From the NCBI RefSeq assembly GCF_900104215.1, contig NZ_FMXO01000002.1, forward strand, positions 186,001 through 250,000: a stretch of DNA of 64,000 nt. The letters are read 5' to 3'. A program made the translations under genes and the position numbers. Source of the stretch: Desulfonatronum thiosulfatophilum (GTDB lineage: Bacteria; Desulfobacterota; Desulfovibrionia; Desulfovibrionales; Desulfonatronaceae). Positions 22,335-30,832 of this stretch are shown here, in pieces. How positions within the stretch are numbered: position 1 is the stretch's first letter; each line of letters starts with the position of its first letter. A model generated the notes under the pieces. It saw only the letters and a list, made by a program, of their open reading frames with translations, made no database searches and was not told where the DNA came from.

Positions 22335-22807
22335 AGATAGCCTGCACCATCAACGGACAACGCCACGAAATGTCCATCGATCCCCGAACTTCGCTCCAGG
22401 ACATGCTCCGGGAACTGGGTGCGACCAGCGTCAAACACGGCTGCGGCGTGGGCGAGTGCGGGGCCTGCACTGTGCTGGTGGACGACGTGGCCGTGAATGC
22501 CTGCATCTATCTCGCGATCCGGGCGGATGGGAAACACATCAGGACAGCGGAAGGCGAGGTCAGGAACGGCGTCCTCTCCCCGGTCCAGCAGGCCTACGTG
22601 GATGCTGGCGCTGTCCAGTGCGGCTTTTGCACCCCCGGGCTGATCATGACCACTACTGCCTTTGTGGAGACGCACGGCGGCAGGGAGCTCAGCGACGAGG
22701 AGATCCGCCGCGGCCATGCCGGCAACCTCTGCCGCTGCACAGGCTACGACACCATCGTCAAGGCCGTGCGCCAAGCCCTCCAGGCCGATCCCGAAAAAAC
22801 GCCTTGA
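22328..22807 (+). CDS. xdhC: Molybdenum hydroxylase [2Fe-2S] subunit (XdhC-like)
   Basis: 159 aa with both clusters of the family. The plant-ferredoxin-type site is KHGCGVGECGACTVLV plus a later cysteine, and the helical-domain site is VQCGFCTPGL and CRCTGYDTI. It relays electrons between the molybdenum centre and FAD. It overlaps xdhB upstream and yqeC downstream (TTGA). Confidence 0.93.
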   Translation: MLKIACTINGQRHEMSIDPRTSLQDMLRELGATSVKHGCGVGECGACTVLVDDVAVNACIYLAIRADGKHIRTAEGEVRNGVLSPVQQAYVDAGAVQCGFCTPGLIMTTTAFVETHGGRELSDEEIRRGHAGNLCRCTGYDTIVKAVRQALQADPEKTP

Positions 22808-23640
22808 TCCCCGCCGCTCCGGCCGAACTCTACCTCCCCGATTCCCGGCTCGTGGCCCTTATCGGGGCCGGCGGCAAGACCAGCCTGATGGCCGCCATGG
22901 CCGCCCATGCCGTCGCTGCCGGGGAATCCGTCATCAGCACCACCACCACGAAAATCCATCCGCCGGCTCCCGATCCGCGTGGAGTTTTGCCGGGCGACAT
23001 TGTTTTCTGGGACGGAACCGGAACAACCCTGCCCGATATTCTTGAACTACTCTCCCGCAAAAAACACCTGACCCTGGTCCGGGATCAAGATCCGGGAACG
23101 GGCAAGCTTCTTGGTCTTGCTCCCGAGGCCGTGGATCTTCTGGCTGCCTCCGGAATGGCGGACCGCATCTTCGTCGAGGCCGACGGCGCCCGGGGCAGAG
23201 CCCTCAAAGCCCCAGCGGAACATGAACCCGTAATTCCCGCCAAAAGCGATCTGGTCATCGGAATTATCGGCGCGGACGCCATCGGCGCACCTGTTGACGA
23301 AGAACATGTGTTTCGAAGCGAACGCCTGGCTGTCCTTTGCGGATCACGGCAGGCACAGATGGTCAACGCCCGCATTCTGGCCTGTCTGGCAGTCCATCGT
23401 CTTGGCCTTTTCAAGAATGCCCCGTCACAATTAATTCAGACGCGCCGGATCATCTTTGTGAACAAGATGGATCTGGTAAACGCCAAGGCTCGGCAGATCC
23501 TTCTTCAGGCAAGGAAGCAAGCAAAAAGCCAATCCAAAGATGTAATTCCGAGTCAGCTCTGGCTTGCTGGCTCAATCAAGGAGAAATGGATTCTTCCTGT
23601 CGATGAGTGCGTGTTTCGTGAGTATGAGGAAAGCCTCTAA
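22804..23640 (+). CDS. yqeC: YqeC-like selenium-dependent hydroxylase accessory protein
   Basis: 278 aa with a P-loop-like LIGAGGKTSLMAAMA near the N-terminus (about residues 19-33) and DRIFVEADGARGRALKAP in the middle, both typical of the YqeC family linked to labile-selenium hydroxylases. The first plausible start is the TTG at 22804 overlapping the xdhC stop; no ATG occurs before the P-loop, which is essential. Its exact role in selenium or molybdenum cofactor maturation is unproven. A converging gene follows after about 65 bp. Confidence 0.85.
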   Translation: MIPAAPAELYLPDSRLVALIGAGGKTSLMAAMAAHAVAAGESVISTTTTKIHPPAPDPRGVLPGDIVFWDGTGTTLPDILELLSRKKHLTLVRDQDPGTGKLLGLAPEAVDLLAASGMADRIFVEADGARGRALKAPAEHEPVIPAKSDLVIGIIGADAIGAPVDEEHVFRSERLAVLCGSRQAQMVNARILACLAVHRLGLFKNAPSQLIQTRRIIFVNKMDLVNAKARQILLQARKQAKSQSKDVIPSQLWLAGSIKEKWILPVDECVFREYEESL

Positions 23641-23656
23641 GAACAAGGTATAAATT

Positions 23657-23695
23657 AAAAAACGACCCAAAGGCCCCGTCTTTCCTTGATGGTCG
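23657..23695 (-). terminator. Rho-independent terminator of the HerA-like ATPase gene
   Basis: Read on the minus strand, CGACC (complement of 23691-23695) and CAAGG pair with CCTTTG and GGTCG (complement of 23663-23667, one bulged T). Six T residues follow (complement of 23657-23662). It lies just downstream of the stop codon at 23706. Confidence 0.6.
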
Positions 23696-23705
23696 AGCTG
23701 TCGGC

Positions 23706-25217
23706 CTATTTCTTTGTTCCCATCAGCCCGCCCAGCACGCCGCGAAGAATCTGGCGTCCGATCTGATTGCCCATAGTGCGCATGGCGGACTTGCCCATGG
23801 TTTCAAGAGCCCCCTGACGACGCCTGGTTCCAAATAGCCAGTCCCGCATCGCACTTCCGGCTCCGCCGGAATCCTCCGCCGACGTTTCCCTTGTCCCGCC
23901 TCGTGCACCGGTTTTTGCTTCCCCTGTGCCTGTCCTAACGGCCTCTTCCGCCCGGGCCTGCAGGACCTCATAGGCGGATTCGCGGTCGATCATGGCATCG
24001 TATTTTCCAGACACGGGGCTGCGTTCTCGGATTATCCGACGCTCCTCCGGCGTAATGGCGCCGATCCGGCAACGGGGCGGAGCGATCAAGGCCCGCTCCA
24101 CGGGCAGGGGAACGCCCTTGTCCTGCAGCGTGGTTACCAGGGCTTCACCCACGGCCATGGAGGTCAGGGACTGCAAAACATCCACAGCGGGATTCGGTGG
24201 AAAAGTCTGGGCCGCGATGCGAATCGCCTTCTGGTCGCGAGGCGTGAAGGCCCGCAGAGCGTGCTGGATGCGGTTGCCCAACTGTCCCAGGATTTCCTGG
24301 GGCACGTCATCCGGGTTCTGGCTGCAGAAATAGACGCCGACGCCCTTGGAGCGGATCAACCGGACCACCTGTTCCACCCGCTGGCGCAAAGCCGGAGGTG
24401 CGTCCGTGAACAGCAAGTGGGCCTCGTCAAAAAAGAAGACCATCCTGGGAAGGTCACGATCCCCCACTTCCGGCAGAGTTTCGAAAAGTTCCGAAAGCAT
24501 CCAGAGCAGGAAGCTGGAATACATCCGGGGCCGCAGATACAGCTTGTCCGCGGCCAGAATGCTGATCACCCCCCGGCCGGAGAAATCCTGGCGCATGAAA
24601 TCCGTCAATTCCAAAGCCGGCTCTCCAAAAAACTGATCGCCGCCCACCCCGTCCAGGCGCAGCAGGGCCCGCTGAATGGCGGCCAAAGATGCGGCATAGA
24701 CCAAGCCGAACCGGGCCGAGACGCGCTGCAGATTTTCCGAGGTGAAGATCAGCAGGGAACGCAGATCCTTCAGGTCCAGGAGCAGGAGGCCTTCCTCATC
24801 GGCCAAACGGAAGACGATTTCCAGCACGCCGGCCTGGGTGTCGTTGAGCTCGAGCAGACGGCCGAGGAGCGTGGGCCCCATCTGGGAGACGGTGGTCCGC
24901 AACGGATGGCCCTGCTCGCCGAATATATCCCAGAAGATCACCGGATTTGCCTGGTTGGCGTAATCCGCGATGCCGACGTCTTCCAATCGGGTGCGGATTC
25001 GTTCATTCAACGTTCCAGGCATGGCCAATCCGGCCAGATCTCCCTTGACGTCCGCCACGAACACCGGCACCCCGAGTCGGGAAAACCCCTCGGCCAGCAC
25101 CATCAGGGACACGCTCTTCCCCGTTCCCGTGGCCCCGGCGATCATTCCGTGCCGGTTGGCGTATCCCCCGTGCAGATATACCTGCGCAGACCCTTTGCCT
25201 ATCAGGATATCATTCAT
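23706..25217 (-). CDS. DUF853 (HerA/YjgR-like) ATPase
   Basis: 503 aa. Walker A GATGTGKSVSL lies near residues 29-39 and the Walker B-like FFFDEAHLLF segment in the middle, as in HerA-type hexameric translocases grouped under DUF853. Cellular role in bacteria is poorly known. The start at 25217 is supported by GGAGGAGAAG directly upstream; an in-frame ATG four codons earlier is less likely. The C-terminus has a Gly-, Thr- and Arg-rich variable region (TGEAKTGARGGTRETS) followed by a Met- and Gly-rich tail. It is a single gene converging on yqeC. Confidence 0.85.
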   Translation of the reverse strand: MNDILIGKGSAQVYLHGGYANRHGMIAGATGTGKSVSLMVLAEGFSRLGVPVFVADVKGDLAGLAMPGTLNERIRTRLEDVGIADYANQANPVIFWDIFGEQGHPLRTTVSQMGPTLLGRLLELNDTQAGVLEIVFRLADEEGLLLLDLKDLRSLLIFTSENLQRVSARFGLVYAASLAAIQRALLRLDGVGGDQFFGEPALELTDFMRQDFSGRGVISILAADKLYLRPRMYSSFLLWMLSELFETLPEVGDRDLPRMVFFFDEAHLLFTDAPPALRQRVEQVVRLIRSKGVGVYFCSQNPDDVPQEILGQLGNRIQHALRAFTPRDQKAIRIAAQTFPPNPAVDVLQSLTSMAVGEALVTTLQDKGVPLPVERALIAPPRCRIGAITPEERRIIRERSPVSGKYDAMIDRESAYEVLQARAEEAVRTGTGEAKTGARGGTRETSAEDSGGAGSAMRDWLFGTRRRQGALETMGKSAMRTMGNQIGRQILRGVLGGLMGTKK

Positions 25218-25876
25218 CTTCTCCTCCAAAAAGACCTATAAAAAAAGCTCCCCGGTCAGAAAGCTATGAGACTGACTGGGTGCTTCATTCCCCGATACTC
25301 TCGAATTCGGCCCTGTACTGCACAACATCGGTCACAGCAAGGGCAAGTCTATTCGATGGCCAAGCCTGAGATCCTCTTGAGTGTCAATCAATCCGCAACT
25401 AGTCGATCAAGGTCCAGATCATATTGCGCAAGCAAATGAATGCCGTCCTCACCTCCTGCACGGCCCTGGTGGACGGCGTGGCCCTGACATCTCAAAGGCC
25501 AGCTACAGCATATACCGCTCCACCCAGTGCCGCACCAACGGATCAACCTCCTGTATTGATCATCCGTCAGTTCGCAAACGTCCTTTCTCATCAGCCCGTC
25601 CAGATTGCTTGTCTGGATGAAGGCGGCCAGGCCGGTTTTGCCAAGCTGCTCGTTGGCATAGCTTCGGGAAGCATGATTCCTTGACCTAATGCCCATGCTG
25701 GCGATAACCAAATCCACGGAATACGTTGACAGGTTGGGCCATGCATTGACTATTCTTTCCAGCTTCCAATAGTGAACCGACTTCCCTGGTGACGTCGAAT
25801 TTTGATTCGTTGCGTTTTCATTTTTACGCGACAATCCCTCTTAATCCTGACTGGTTCCCACAACTGGAGCAAAACA
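25218..25876. other. 659-bp non-coding region upstream of the type I R-M operon
   Basis: No convincing intact gene. On the minus strand around 25480-25580 a short segment (LTDDQYRRLIRWCG) recalls the tail of Y1-type transposases, but similarity is weak and the reading is interrupted in the proper context. The region may be a decayed mobile-element remnant plus the R-M promoter. Confidence 0.35.
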
Positions 25877-28021
25877 TTGGCCCAACTGGAGCACATTGAG
25901 GCAATTGAAAAAAGGCTGTGGAGCGCGGCGGACATGCTGCGGGCGAACTCCAATTACGCCAGCAACGAGTATTTTCTGCCCGTGATGGGGCTGATCTTTC
26001 TGCGGCATGCCTACAGCCGTTACCTGACGGTCAAGAACGCCATCGAGGCCCACCTGCCTACCCGCGAAGGAAGACCACGGGCGCTGACCAAGGAAGATTT
26101 CTCCCAGAAAAGCGCCATTTTCCTGCGTCCCGAAGCCCAGTTCGACACACTTGTCGCTCTGTCTGACGGGGATGACCGAGCCAAGGCCATCATCGACGCC
26201 ATGGAATCCATCGAAGCCGACTACGAGAGCCTGCGCGGCGTCCTGCCCAAGAGCGAATACCAGGAGCTGAGCAATCCCGTCCTCGGCCAGCTTCTGCGCA
26301 CCCTGAACCCGGAGGAGCTGAAGCGGGTCTCCGGCGACGTGTTCGGGCGGATTTACGAATACTTCCTGACCCAGTTCGCGGACCAGAAGGCCCACGACGG
26401 CGGCGAATTCTTCACCCCGGTGTCCCTGGTCTCGCTCATTGCCCATGTCATTGACCCGCAAGGCGGCAGTTTGCTCGATCCGGCCAGCGGCAGCGGCGGC
26501 ATGTTCGTGCAGAGCGCCCGCATCGTGGAGGAGCAGGGGCGGAACCCGGTGGACAGGCTGACCTTTTACGGCCTGGAAAAGAACGCCACCACCATCCGTC
26601 TGGCCAAGATGAACCTGGCGGTGCACGGCCTTGAAGGCGACATCAAGCGAGCCATCACCTACTACGAGGACCCGCACGAACTGCTGGGCAAGGCCGACTA
26701 CGTCATGGCCAATCCGCCCTTCAACGTGGATGAGATCGACGCGGACAAGGTCAAGACCGATCCCCGCCTGCCCTTCGGTCTGCCCGGGGTGAACAAGAAG
26801 GGCAAGGTCTCCAACGGCAACTACATCTGGATCAGCTACTTCTACAGCTACCTGAACGAGCAGGGCCGGGCCGGGTTCGTCATGTCCTCCCAGGCCTCCA
26901 GCGCCGGACGCGACGAGGCCAAGGTCCGTCAGAAGCTGGTGGAGACCGGCGACGTGGACATCATGATCGCTATTCGTTCGAACTTTTTCTATACGAGAAC
27001 AGTCCCTTGTGAGTTATGGTTCCTCAACCGGTCCAAGCCTGAAGCGAATCGCGACAAGGTGCTGATGATTGACGCCCGGAACATCTACCGCAAGGTCACG
27101 CGCAAGATTTTTGATTTTTCGCCAGAGCAGGAGCGGAACCTCCTGGCCATTGTCTGGCTATACCGGAGCGAGACCGAACGCTACCTCGAGCTTGTAGCCG
27201 GATATTGCCGGCGTATGCTGGACGAAGCCGCGGCATGTTTCAACGTCGTAGTAGGGGTGACCGGCCGGTCGCCCTTACCGGATTTCACTGACGCACTGGC
27301 CACGCTGCGTGATGACGTTGCTACCAGGGCGACCGGCCGGTCGCCCCTACCTGGGGAAATGCCTGAGGAATTCGATGAGTCCATGTCCTTGTTCACGGCG
27401 GACGTGGACGCCTTCCGGCAGGCCGTCACCGAGCAGCAGGCGCTCTGGGAAGAACAGAACCCGACCAACGGAGAACTGAAAGCGGCAGTTGACCGGCTTT
27501 CCTGGCTGGCGGAAAGCAGCCGGAATCTGGTCAAGCAGATCGACATGCTGTTCAAACTGACCTCCAGGCTTGCACAATCCGAACCCTCAAACGGGCAAGC
27601 CAATCCCCCCTCTCCCCCTGGGAAAGGGGCCGGGGGTGAGAGTGCGCCCGCATGCATACGCCCCAACGACCTCCGCAAACGTATCAAGGCGCTTGACGAG
27701 GCCCGCGCCCTGGCCGTGGAACAGCTCAAGCATGTCCGCTATTTCTGGAAGCAGGCCAAATGGTTGACCGAGCGCTTCCCAAATGCGGAACTGCGCGAGA
27801 TCGAAGGGCTGGTCAAGCTGGTGGACCGGGCCGAGATCGCGGCCAATGACTGGAGCCTGACCCCTGGCCGCTATGTGGGCGTGGCCCCGGAAATGGAGGA
27901 GGACGGCTTCGACTTCGAGGAAGCCCTGCGGGAAATCCATGTCGAGCTGGAGGACCTGAACACCGAAGCCGTGCGCCTCGCAGCGACGATCAAGAAGAAC
28001 TTCGAGGAGCTGGGGATATGA
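25877..28021 (+). CDS. hsdM: Type I restriction-modification methyltransferase subunit HsdM
   Basis: 714 aa. The N-terminal HsdM helical domain (RLWSAADMLRANSNYASNEYFLP) is followed by the SAM-binding motif DPASGSGG (about 201-208) and the adenine-methylase motif NPPF (about 279-282). It methylates adenine in the HsdS-specified site and is needed for restriction. The TTG at 25877 is chosen because GGAG lies about 8 nt upstream and homologous starts lie here. The C-terminal third carries inserted repeat-encoded segments (TGRSPLP twice, and a Pro/Gly-rich stretch PPSPPGKGAGG). The last 23 codons are duplicated before hsdS. Confidence 0.93.
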   Translation: MAQLEHIEAIEKRLWSAADMLRANSNYASNEYFLPVMGLIFLRHAYSRYLTVKNAIEAHLPTREGRPRALTKEDFSQKSAIFLRPEAQFDTLVALSDGDDRAKAIIDAMESIEADYESLRGVLPKSEYQELSNPVLGQLLRTLNPEELKRVSGDVFGRIYEYFLTQFADQKAHDGGEFFTPVSLVSLIAHVIDPQGGSLLDPASGSGGMFVQSARIVEEQGRNPVDRLTFYGLEKNATTIRLAKMNLAVHGLEGDIKRAITYYEDPHELLGKADYVMANPPFNVDEIDADKVKTDPRLPFGLPGVNKKGKVSNGNYIWISYFYSYLNEQGRAGFVMSSQASSAGRDEAKVRQKLVETGDVDIMIAIRSNFFYTRTVPCELWFLNRSKPEANRDKVLMIDARNIYRKVTRKIFDFSPEQERNLLAIVWLYRSETERYLELVAGYCRRMLDEAAACFNVVVGVTGRSPLPDFTDALATLRDDVATRATGRSPLPGEMPEEFDESMSLFTADVDAFRQAVTEQQALWEEQNPTNGELKAAVDRLSWLAESSRNLVKQIDMLFKLTSRLAQSEPSNGQANPPSPPGKGAGGESAPACIRPNDLRKRIKALDEARALAVEQLKHVRYFWKQAKWLTERFPNAELREIEGLVKLVDRAEIAANDWSLTPGRYVGVAPEMEEDGFDFEEALREIHVELEDLNTEAVRLAATIKKNFEELGI
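27251..27278. repeat. Palindromic repeat inside hsdM, copy 1
   Basis: 28-bp near-perfect palindrome centred on GACCGGCCGGTC, with GTAGGGG and CCCTTAC arms. It is read in frame as VGVTGRSPLP. A second copy lies about 75 bp downstream. Such GTAGGGGCGACC-type palindromes are usually intergenic, so an in-gene copy is unusual. Confidence 0.8.
27325..27350. repeat. Palindromic repeat inside hsdM, copy 2
   Basis: Second copy of the GACCGGCCGGTC palindrome, with GGGC and GCCCCTAC arms. It encodes RATGRSPLPG in the same reading frame as copy 1. Confidence 0.8.
27605..27643. repeat. C-rich/G-rich palindromic repeat inside hsdM
   Basis: CCCCTCTCCCCCTGGG is followed by a complementary GGGGCCGGGGGTGAG arm, encoding NPPSPPGKGAGGES in frame. 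It is a second type of hairpin repeat that normally lies between genes. Confidence 0.7.
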
Positions 28022-28022
28022 G
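27953..28022 (+). repeat. 70-bp direct repeat, copy at the hsdM 3' end
   Basis: The last 23 codons of hsdM plus ATGAG. About 90 percent identical by eye to 29559-29628, which lies immediately before hsdS. The two copies flank the AlbA_2 gene. Confidence 0.9.
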
Positions 28023-29493
28023 TATTGCCGAGCTGCTCAAGGCTGACGAGGGCAAAACCCTGGAGTTCAAGCAGGATCTTTCTTCTCCAAAAAACCTGCT
28101 CAAAACCCTGGTGGCCTTTGCCAATACCGCGGGCGGCAAGATCGTCATCGGCGTGTCGGATACGACCCGCGAGGTGGTGGGCGTGGACAACCCCCTGGAT
28201 GAGGAGGAGCGGCTCTGCAATCTGATCGCGGACTCCATCAGCCCCCGCCTGGTGCCCAATATCGAGATGACCACGATTGAGGGCAAGACCCTGCTCGTGG
28301 TCGAGGTTTTTCTCAGCAACTCCCGCCCGCACTATCTTCGCTCCATTGGACCGGAAACCGGAGTCTACGTCCGGCTTGGCTCCAGCAACCGCCAGGCTGA
28401 CCGCGAGCTGATCGCCGAGCTGCGCCGCTCAGTGGAGGGCGTCTCCTTCGACGCCCTGCCCATGCCGGACTTGACGCCTGCCGACCTGGATCTCGAAGCG
28501 CTGCAAGCAGCCTTTGGCACAAGCCGGAAGCTGGATGACCAGGCCCTGCTGACGCTGAAACTGCTAGCCCGCCATCAAAAACGGCTGGTGCCCACCAAAG
28601 GGGGAATTCTGCTTTTCGGCCGACAGCGGACACAGCATTTCTCCGATGCCTGGATTCAATGCGGCCGCTTCTACGGTACTGAGAAAATTGATATTTACGA
28701 CCATATTGAGATCAACCTCCCCCTGCCCAGGGCCGTTGACGAGGTCTTGCTGTTTCTCAAAAAACACGCCTACCGAGGAGCTGATCTCTCCGAGGTGCGC
28801 CGCAAGGACGTCTGGAGCATTCCACTGGGGATTTTGCGCGAAGTGATCATCAATGCCCTTGTCCACAGCGACTACTCGCAACGGGGCGCTCCCATCCGGG
28901 TGGTCTTTCTGGATGACCGCATCGAAGTGGAAAGCATGGGTATTCTCCTGCCCGGCCTGACCATCCAAGAGATGAAGCAAGGCACCTCCCGGATACGCAA
29001 CCCGGTCATCGCCCGCGTTTTCAAGGAACTCCACCTGATCGAACAATGGGGCACCGGCGTGCGCCGCATATTTTCGGAAGCCCGGGAAATGGGTCTGCGG
29101 GAACCCAAGATTGAAGAAATCGCCATGCGCCTGCGCTTCACCGTCTATCTGGCAGAATCACATCGCGTATCGGCAGATACACGTAAGGTGCAGACTGAAG
29201 AACATGCAGAGTCAACCACCCATCAACCGACCCAGCAACCGACCCAGCAAGTAACCCAGCAAGTAACCCAACAAGTAAAAAAGTTACTGGCCGTTTCTAT
29301 TGGAGAATTAAGCAGGGCCGAACTGATGAAAGCCACTGGACTGAAAGATCGCGTAACGTTTTCCAAAAACTATCTGGACCCGGCCCTCGCAGCAGCTTTT
29401 ATCGAAATGACCCAGCCTGACTCTCCGAAAAGTCCGACACAGAAATACCGACTGACCGAAAAAGGGAAACAGGTGCTGGAGGATGGGATATGA
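28018..29493 (+). CDS. AlbA_2 (Schlafen-like) ATP-binding protein inserted between hsdM and hsdS
   Basis: 491 aa. An N-terminal AlbA_2/divergent AAA_4 domain (KTLEFKQDL, then LVAFANTAGGKIVIGVSD) is followed by the GHKL-like ATP-binding part (IPLGILREVIINALVHSDYSQRGAPIRV, and the GTGVRRIF segment) and a winged-helix tail (RYRLT-like end). Such proteins are often called transcriptional regulators, and several lie in defence loci. A spacer of Pro-Thr-Gln-Gln/Val-Thr-Gln-Gln repeats separates the two halves. It overlaps hsdM by ATGA. Its role in the R-M operon is unknown. Confidence 0.85.
   Translation: MSIAELLKADEGKTLEFKQDLSSPKNLLKTLVAFANTAGGKIVIGVSDTTREVVGVDNPLDEEERLCNLIADSISPRLVPNIEMTTIEGKTLLVVEVFLSNSRPHYLRSIGPETGVYVRLGSSNRQADRELIAELRRSVEGVSFDALPMPDLTPADLDLEALQAAFGTSRKLDDQALLTLKLLARHQKRLVPTKGGILLFGRQRTQHFSDAWIQCGRFYGTEKIDIYDHIEINLPLPRAVDEVLLFLKKHAYRGADLSEVRRKDVWSIPLGILREVIINALVHSDYSQRGAPIRVVFLDDRIEVESMGILLPGLTIQEMKQGTSRIRNPVIARVFKELHLIEQWGTGVRRIFSEAREMGLREPKIEEIAMRLRFTVYLAESHRVSADTRKVQTEEHAESTTHQPTQQPTQQVTQQVTQQVKKLLAVSIGELSRAELMKATGLKDRVTFSKNYLDPALAAAFIEMTQPDSPKSPTQKYRLTEKGKQVLEDGI
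29224..29277 (+). repeat. 12-bp tandem repeat within the AlbA_2 gene
   Basis: About 4.5 units of CAACCGACCCAG or CAAGTAACCCAG, encoding (PTQQ)(PTQQ)(VTQQ)(VTQQ)V. It forms a flexible linker before the winged-helix region. Repeat number could vary between strains. Confidence 0.85.
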
Positions 29494-29627
29494 AAAATTG
29501 TAAAACAGCCTGTTTCGTTTTTTGTGCAAGAGAGGCTTGCAAATTTTCCGTAATTAAAGACCTGAACGCCGAAGCCATGCGCCTCGCCGCGACGATCAAG
29601 AAGAATTTCGAGGAGCTTGGGGTATGA
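29490..29627 (+). CDS. Small ORF carrying a copy of the HsdM C-terminus, couples to hsdS
   Basis: 45 codons. It starts with an ATGA overlap at the AlbA_2 stop and ends with an ATGA overlap at hsdS. The first 21 residues (MKNCKTACFVF region) are not recognised. The remaining 24 repeat the HsdM tail (DLNAEAMRLAATIKKNFEEL). It is probably a remnant of the original hsdM-hsdS junction and may serve mainly to couple translation into hsdS. No function is assigned to the peptide. Confidence 0.5.
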   Translation: MKNCKTACFVFCAREACKFSVIKDLNAEAMRLAATIKKNFEELGV

Positions 29628-29628
29628 G
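29559..29628 (+). repeat. 70-bp direct repeat, copy before hsdS
   Basis: Near-copy of 27953-28022. It ends in the same ATGAG, giving hsdS the stop/start overlap it would have had directly behind hsdM. Confidence 0.9.
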
Positions 29629-30832
29629 AACCAAGGTTCAAACAGTCCCGCTTGTCTCTGAAGTTTCTTTCCTTTCGGGCGGCACACCTCGGATGAGTGA
29701 TTCTCGATTTTGGGGAGGCGACATACCGTGGGTATCTTCAGGAGAAATGACCGAAAGCCGCATTTCGCTTACTGAGCGCCGCGTCACAGAGGAAGGAGCG
29801 CAAAATGGTACAAAACGAGTGCCTGCGAATACAGTGTTGGTGGTTGTTCGTGGAATGTCGCTGGCCAAAGAGTTTCGCATTTCGATTACAGAACGAGATG
29901 TCACGTTCAACCAAGACATCAAGGCTCTAAGACCGTCTGAAAGAATCGACCCTTGGTTTTTGTTTTATTATCTGAAATCTCAACGGCATTCCATCCGAGA
30001 TTCTGCCACGGATGCTTCGCACGGCACCAAGAAACTGGAAACCCGTGTGCTTGAGCAGTGGCCTCTTCCATTACTCGATATCCAGACTCAACGGTCCATC
30101 GCTTCCGTCCTCTCCACCTACGACAACCTCATCGAAAACAACCGCCGCCGGATTCAGTTGCTGGAGCAGGCGGCGCGGCTGCTCTACAAGGAATGGTTCG
30201 TTCACATTCGCTTTCCCGGCCACGAACACGTCAAGATTGTGGATGGCGTGCCGGATGGGTGGGAGAAGAGCACTGTTGGAGATTCGACATCGTTTTTGAG
30301 TAGAGGCATAACCCCAAAATACGACGATGATGCGCCAGGTCTCGTCATCAACCAGAAATGCATAAGAAATCGAATGGTCAACCTCGAACTTGCCCGTCGA
30401 CAATCCAAGCACGTTCCCGCATTGAAATTTGTTCAATTTGGAGATGTGTTGATCAATTCTACAGGCGCTGGAACCCTTGGTCGGGTTGCTCAATTTTTAC
30501 TTGAGAACAATGAATGCACGGTAGATTCACACATCACGATTATTCGCCCACAAGAGAATGTTCCCGTTCACTTTTTTGGCTTGCACATAACAGGTTTGGA
30601 ACCCTACATCGCAACGCTTGGCCGGGGAGCAACAAACCAGACAGAACTTTCAAAGGACGACATCGCCGCGCTTGAAATTGTCCTGCCAACGCCTGGCTTG
30701 GCGCAAATATTCGAACGCACTGTTGCGCCGATATTTCATCAGATACGAATTTTATCGGAACAAATACAAAAGCTCGCCAAATCCCGTGATTTCCTCCTGC
30801 CCAAACTGATGAATGGGGAGGTGACGGTATGA
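29624..30832 (+). CDS. hsdS: Type I restriction-modification specificity subunit HsdS
   Basis: 402 aa with two target-recognition domains, each followed by a conserved coiled-coil half. The first domain ends near QRSIASVLSTYDNLIENNRRRIQLLEQAARLLYKEWF; the second begins near VPDGWEKSTVGD and ends with AKSRDFLLPKLMNGEV. It determines the bipartite DNA site recognised by the HsdM2S complex. The ATG at 29624 overlaps the upstream small ORF. Its lower GC than its neighbours is usual for variable specificity genes and suggests horizontal exchange. Confidence 0.92.
   Translation: MRTKVQTVPLVSEVSFLSGGTPRMSDSRFWGGDIPWVSSGEMTESRISLTERRVTEEGAQNGTKRVPANTVLVVVRGMSLAKEFRISITERDVTFNQDIKALRPSERIDPWFLFYYLKSQRHSIRDSATDASHGTKKLETRVLEQWPLPLLDIQTQRSIASVLSTYDNLIENNRRRIQLLEQAARLLYKEWFVHIRFPGHEHVKIVDGVPDGWEKSTVGDSTSFLSRGITPKYDDDAPGLVINQKCIRNRMVNLELARRQSKHVPALKFVQFGDVLINSTGAGTLGRVAQFLLENNECTVDSHITIIRPQENVPVHFFGLHITGLEPYIATLGRGATNQTELSKDDIAALEIVLPTPGLAQIFERTVAPIFHQIRILSEQIQKLAKSRDFLLPKLMNGEVTV

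Noticed and set aside
29224-29277. Short repeats in the AlbA_2 gene as a CRISPR array
   Set aside because: The units are 12 bp tandem copies without spacers and are in frame with the protein.
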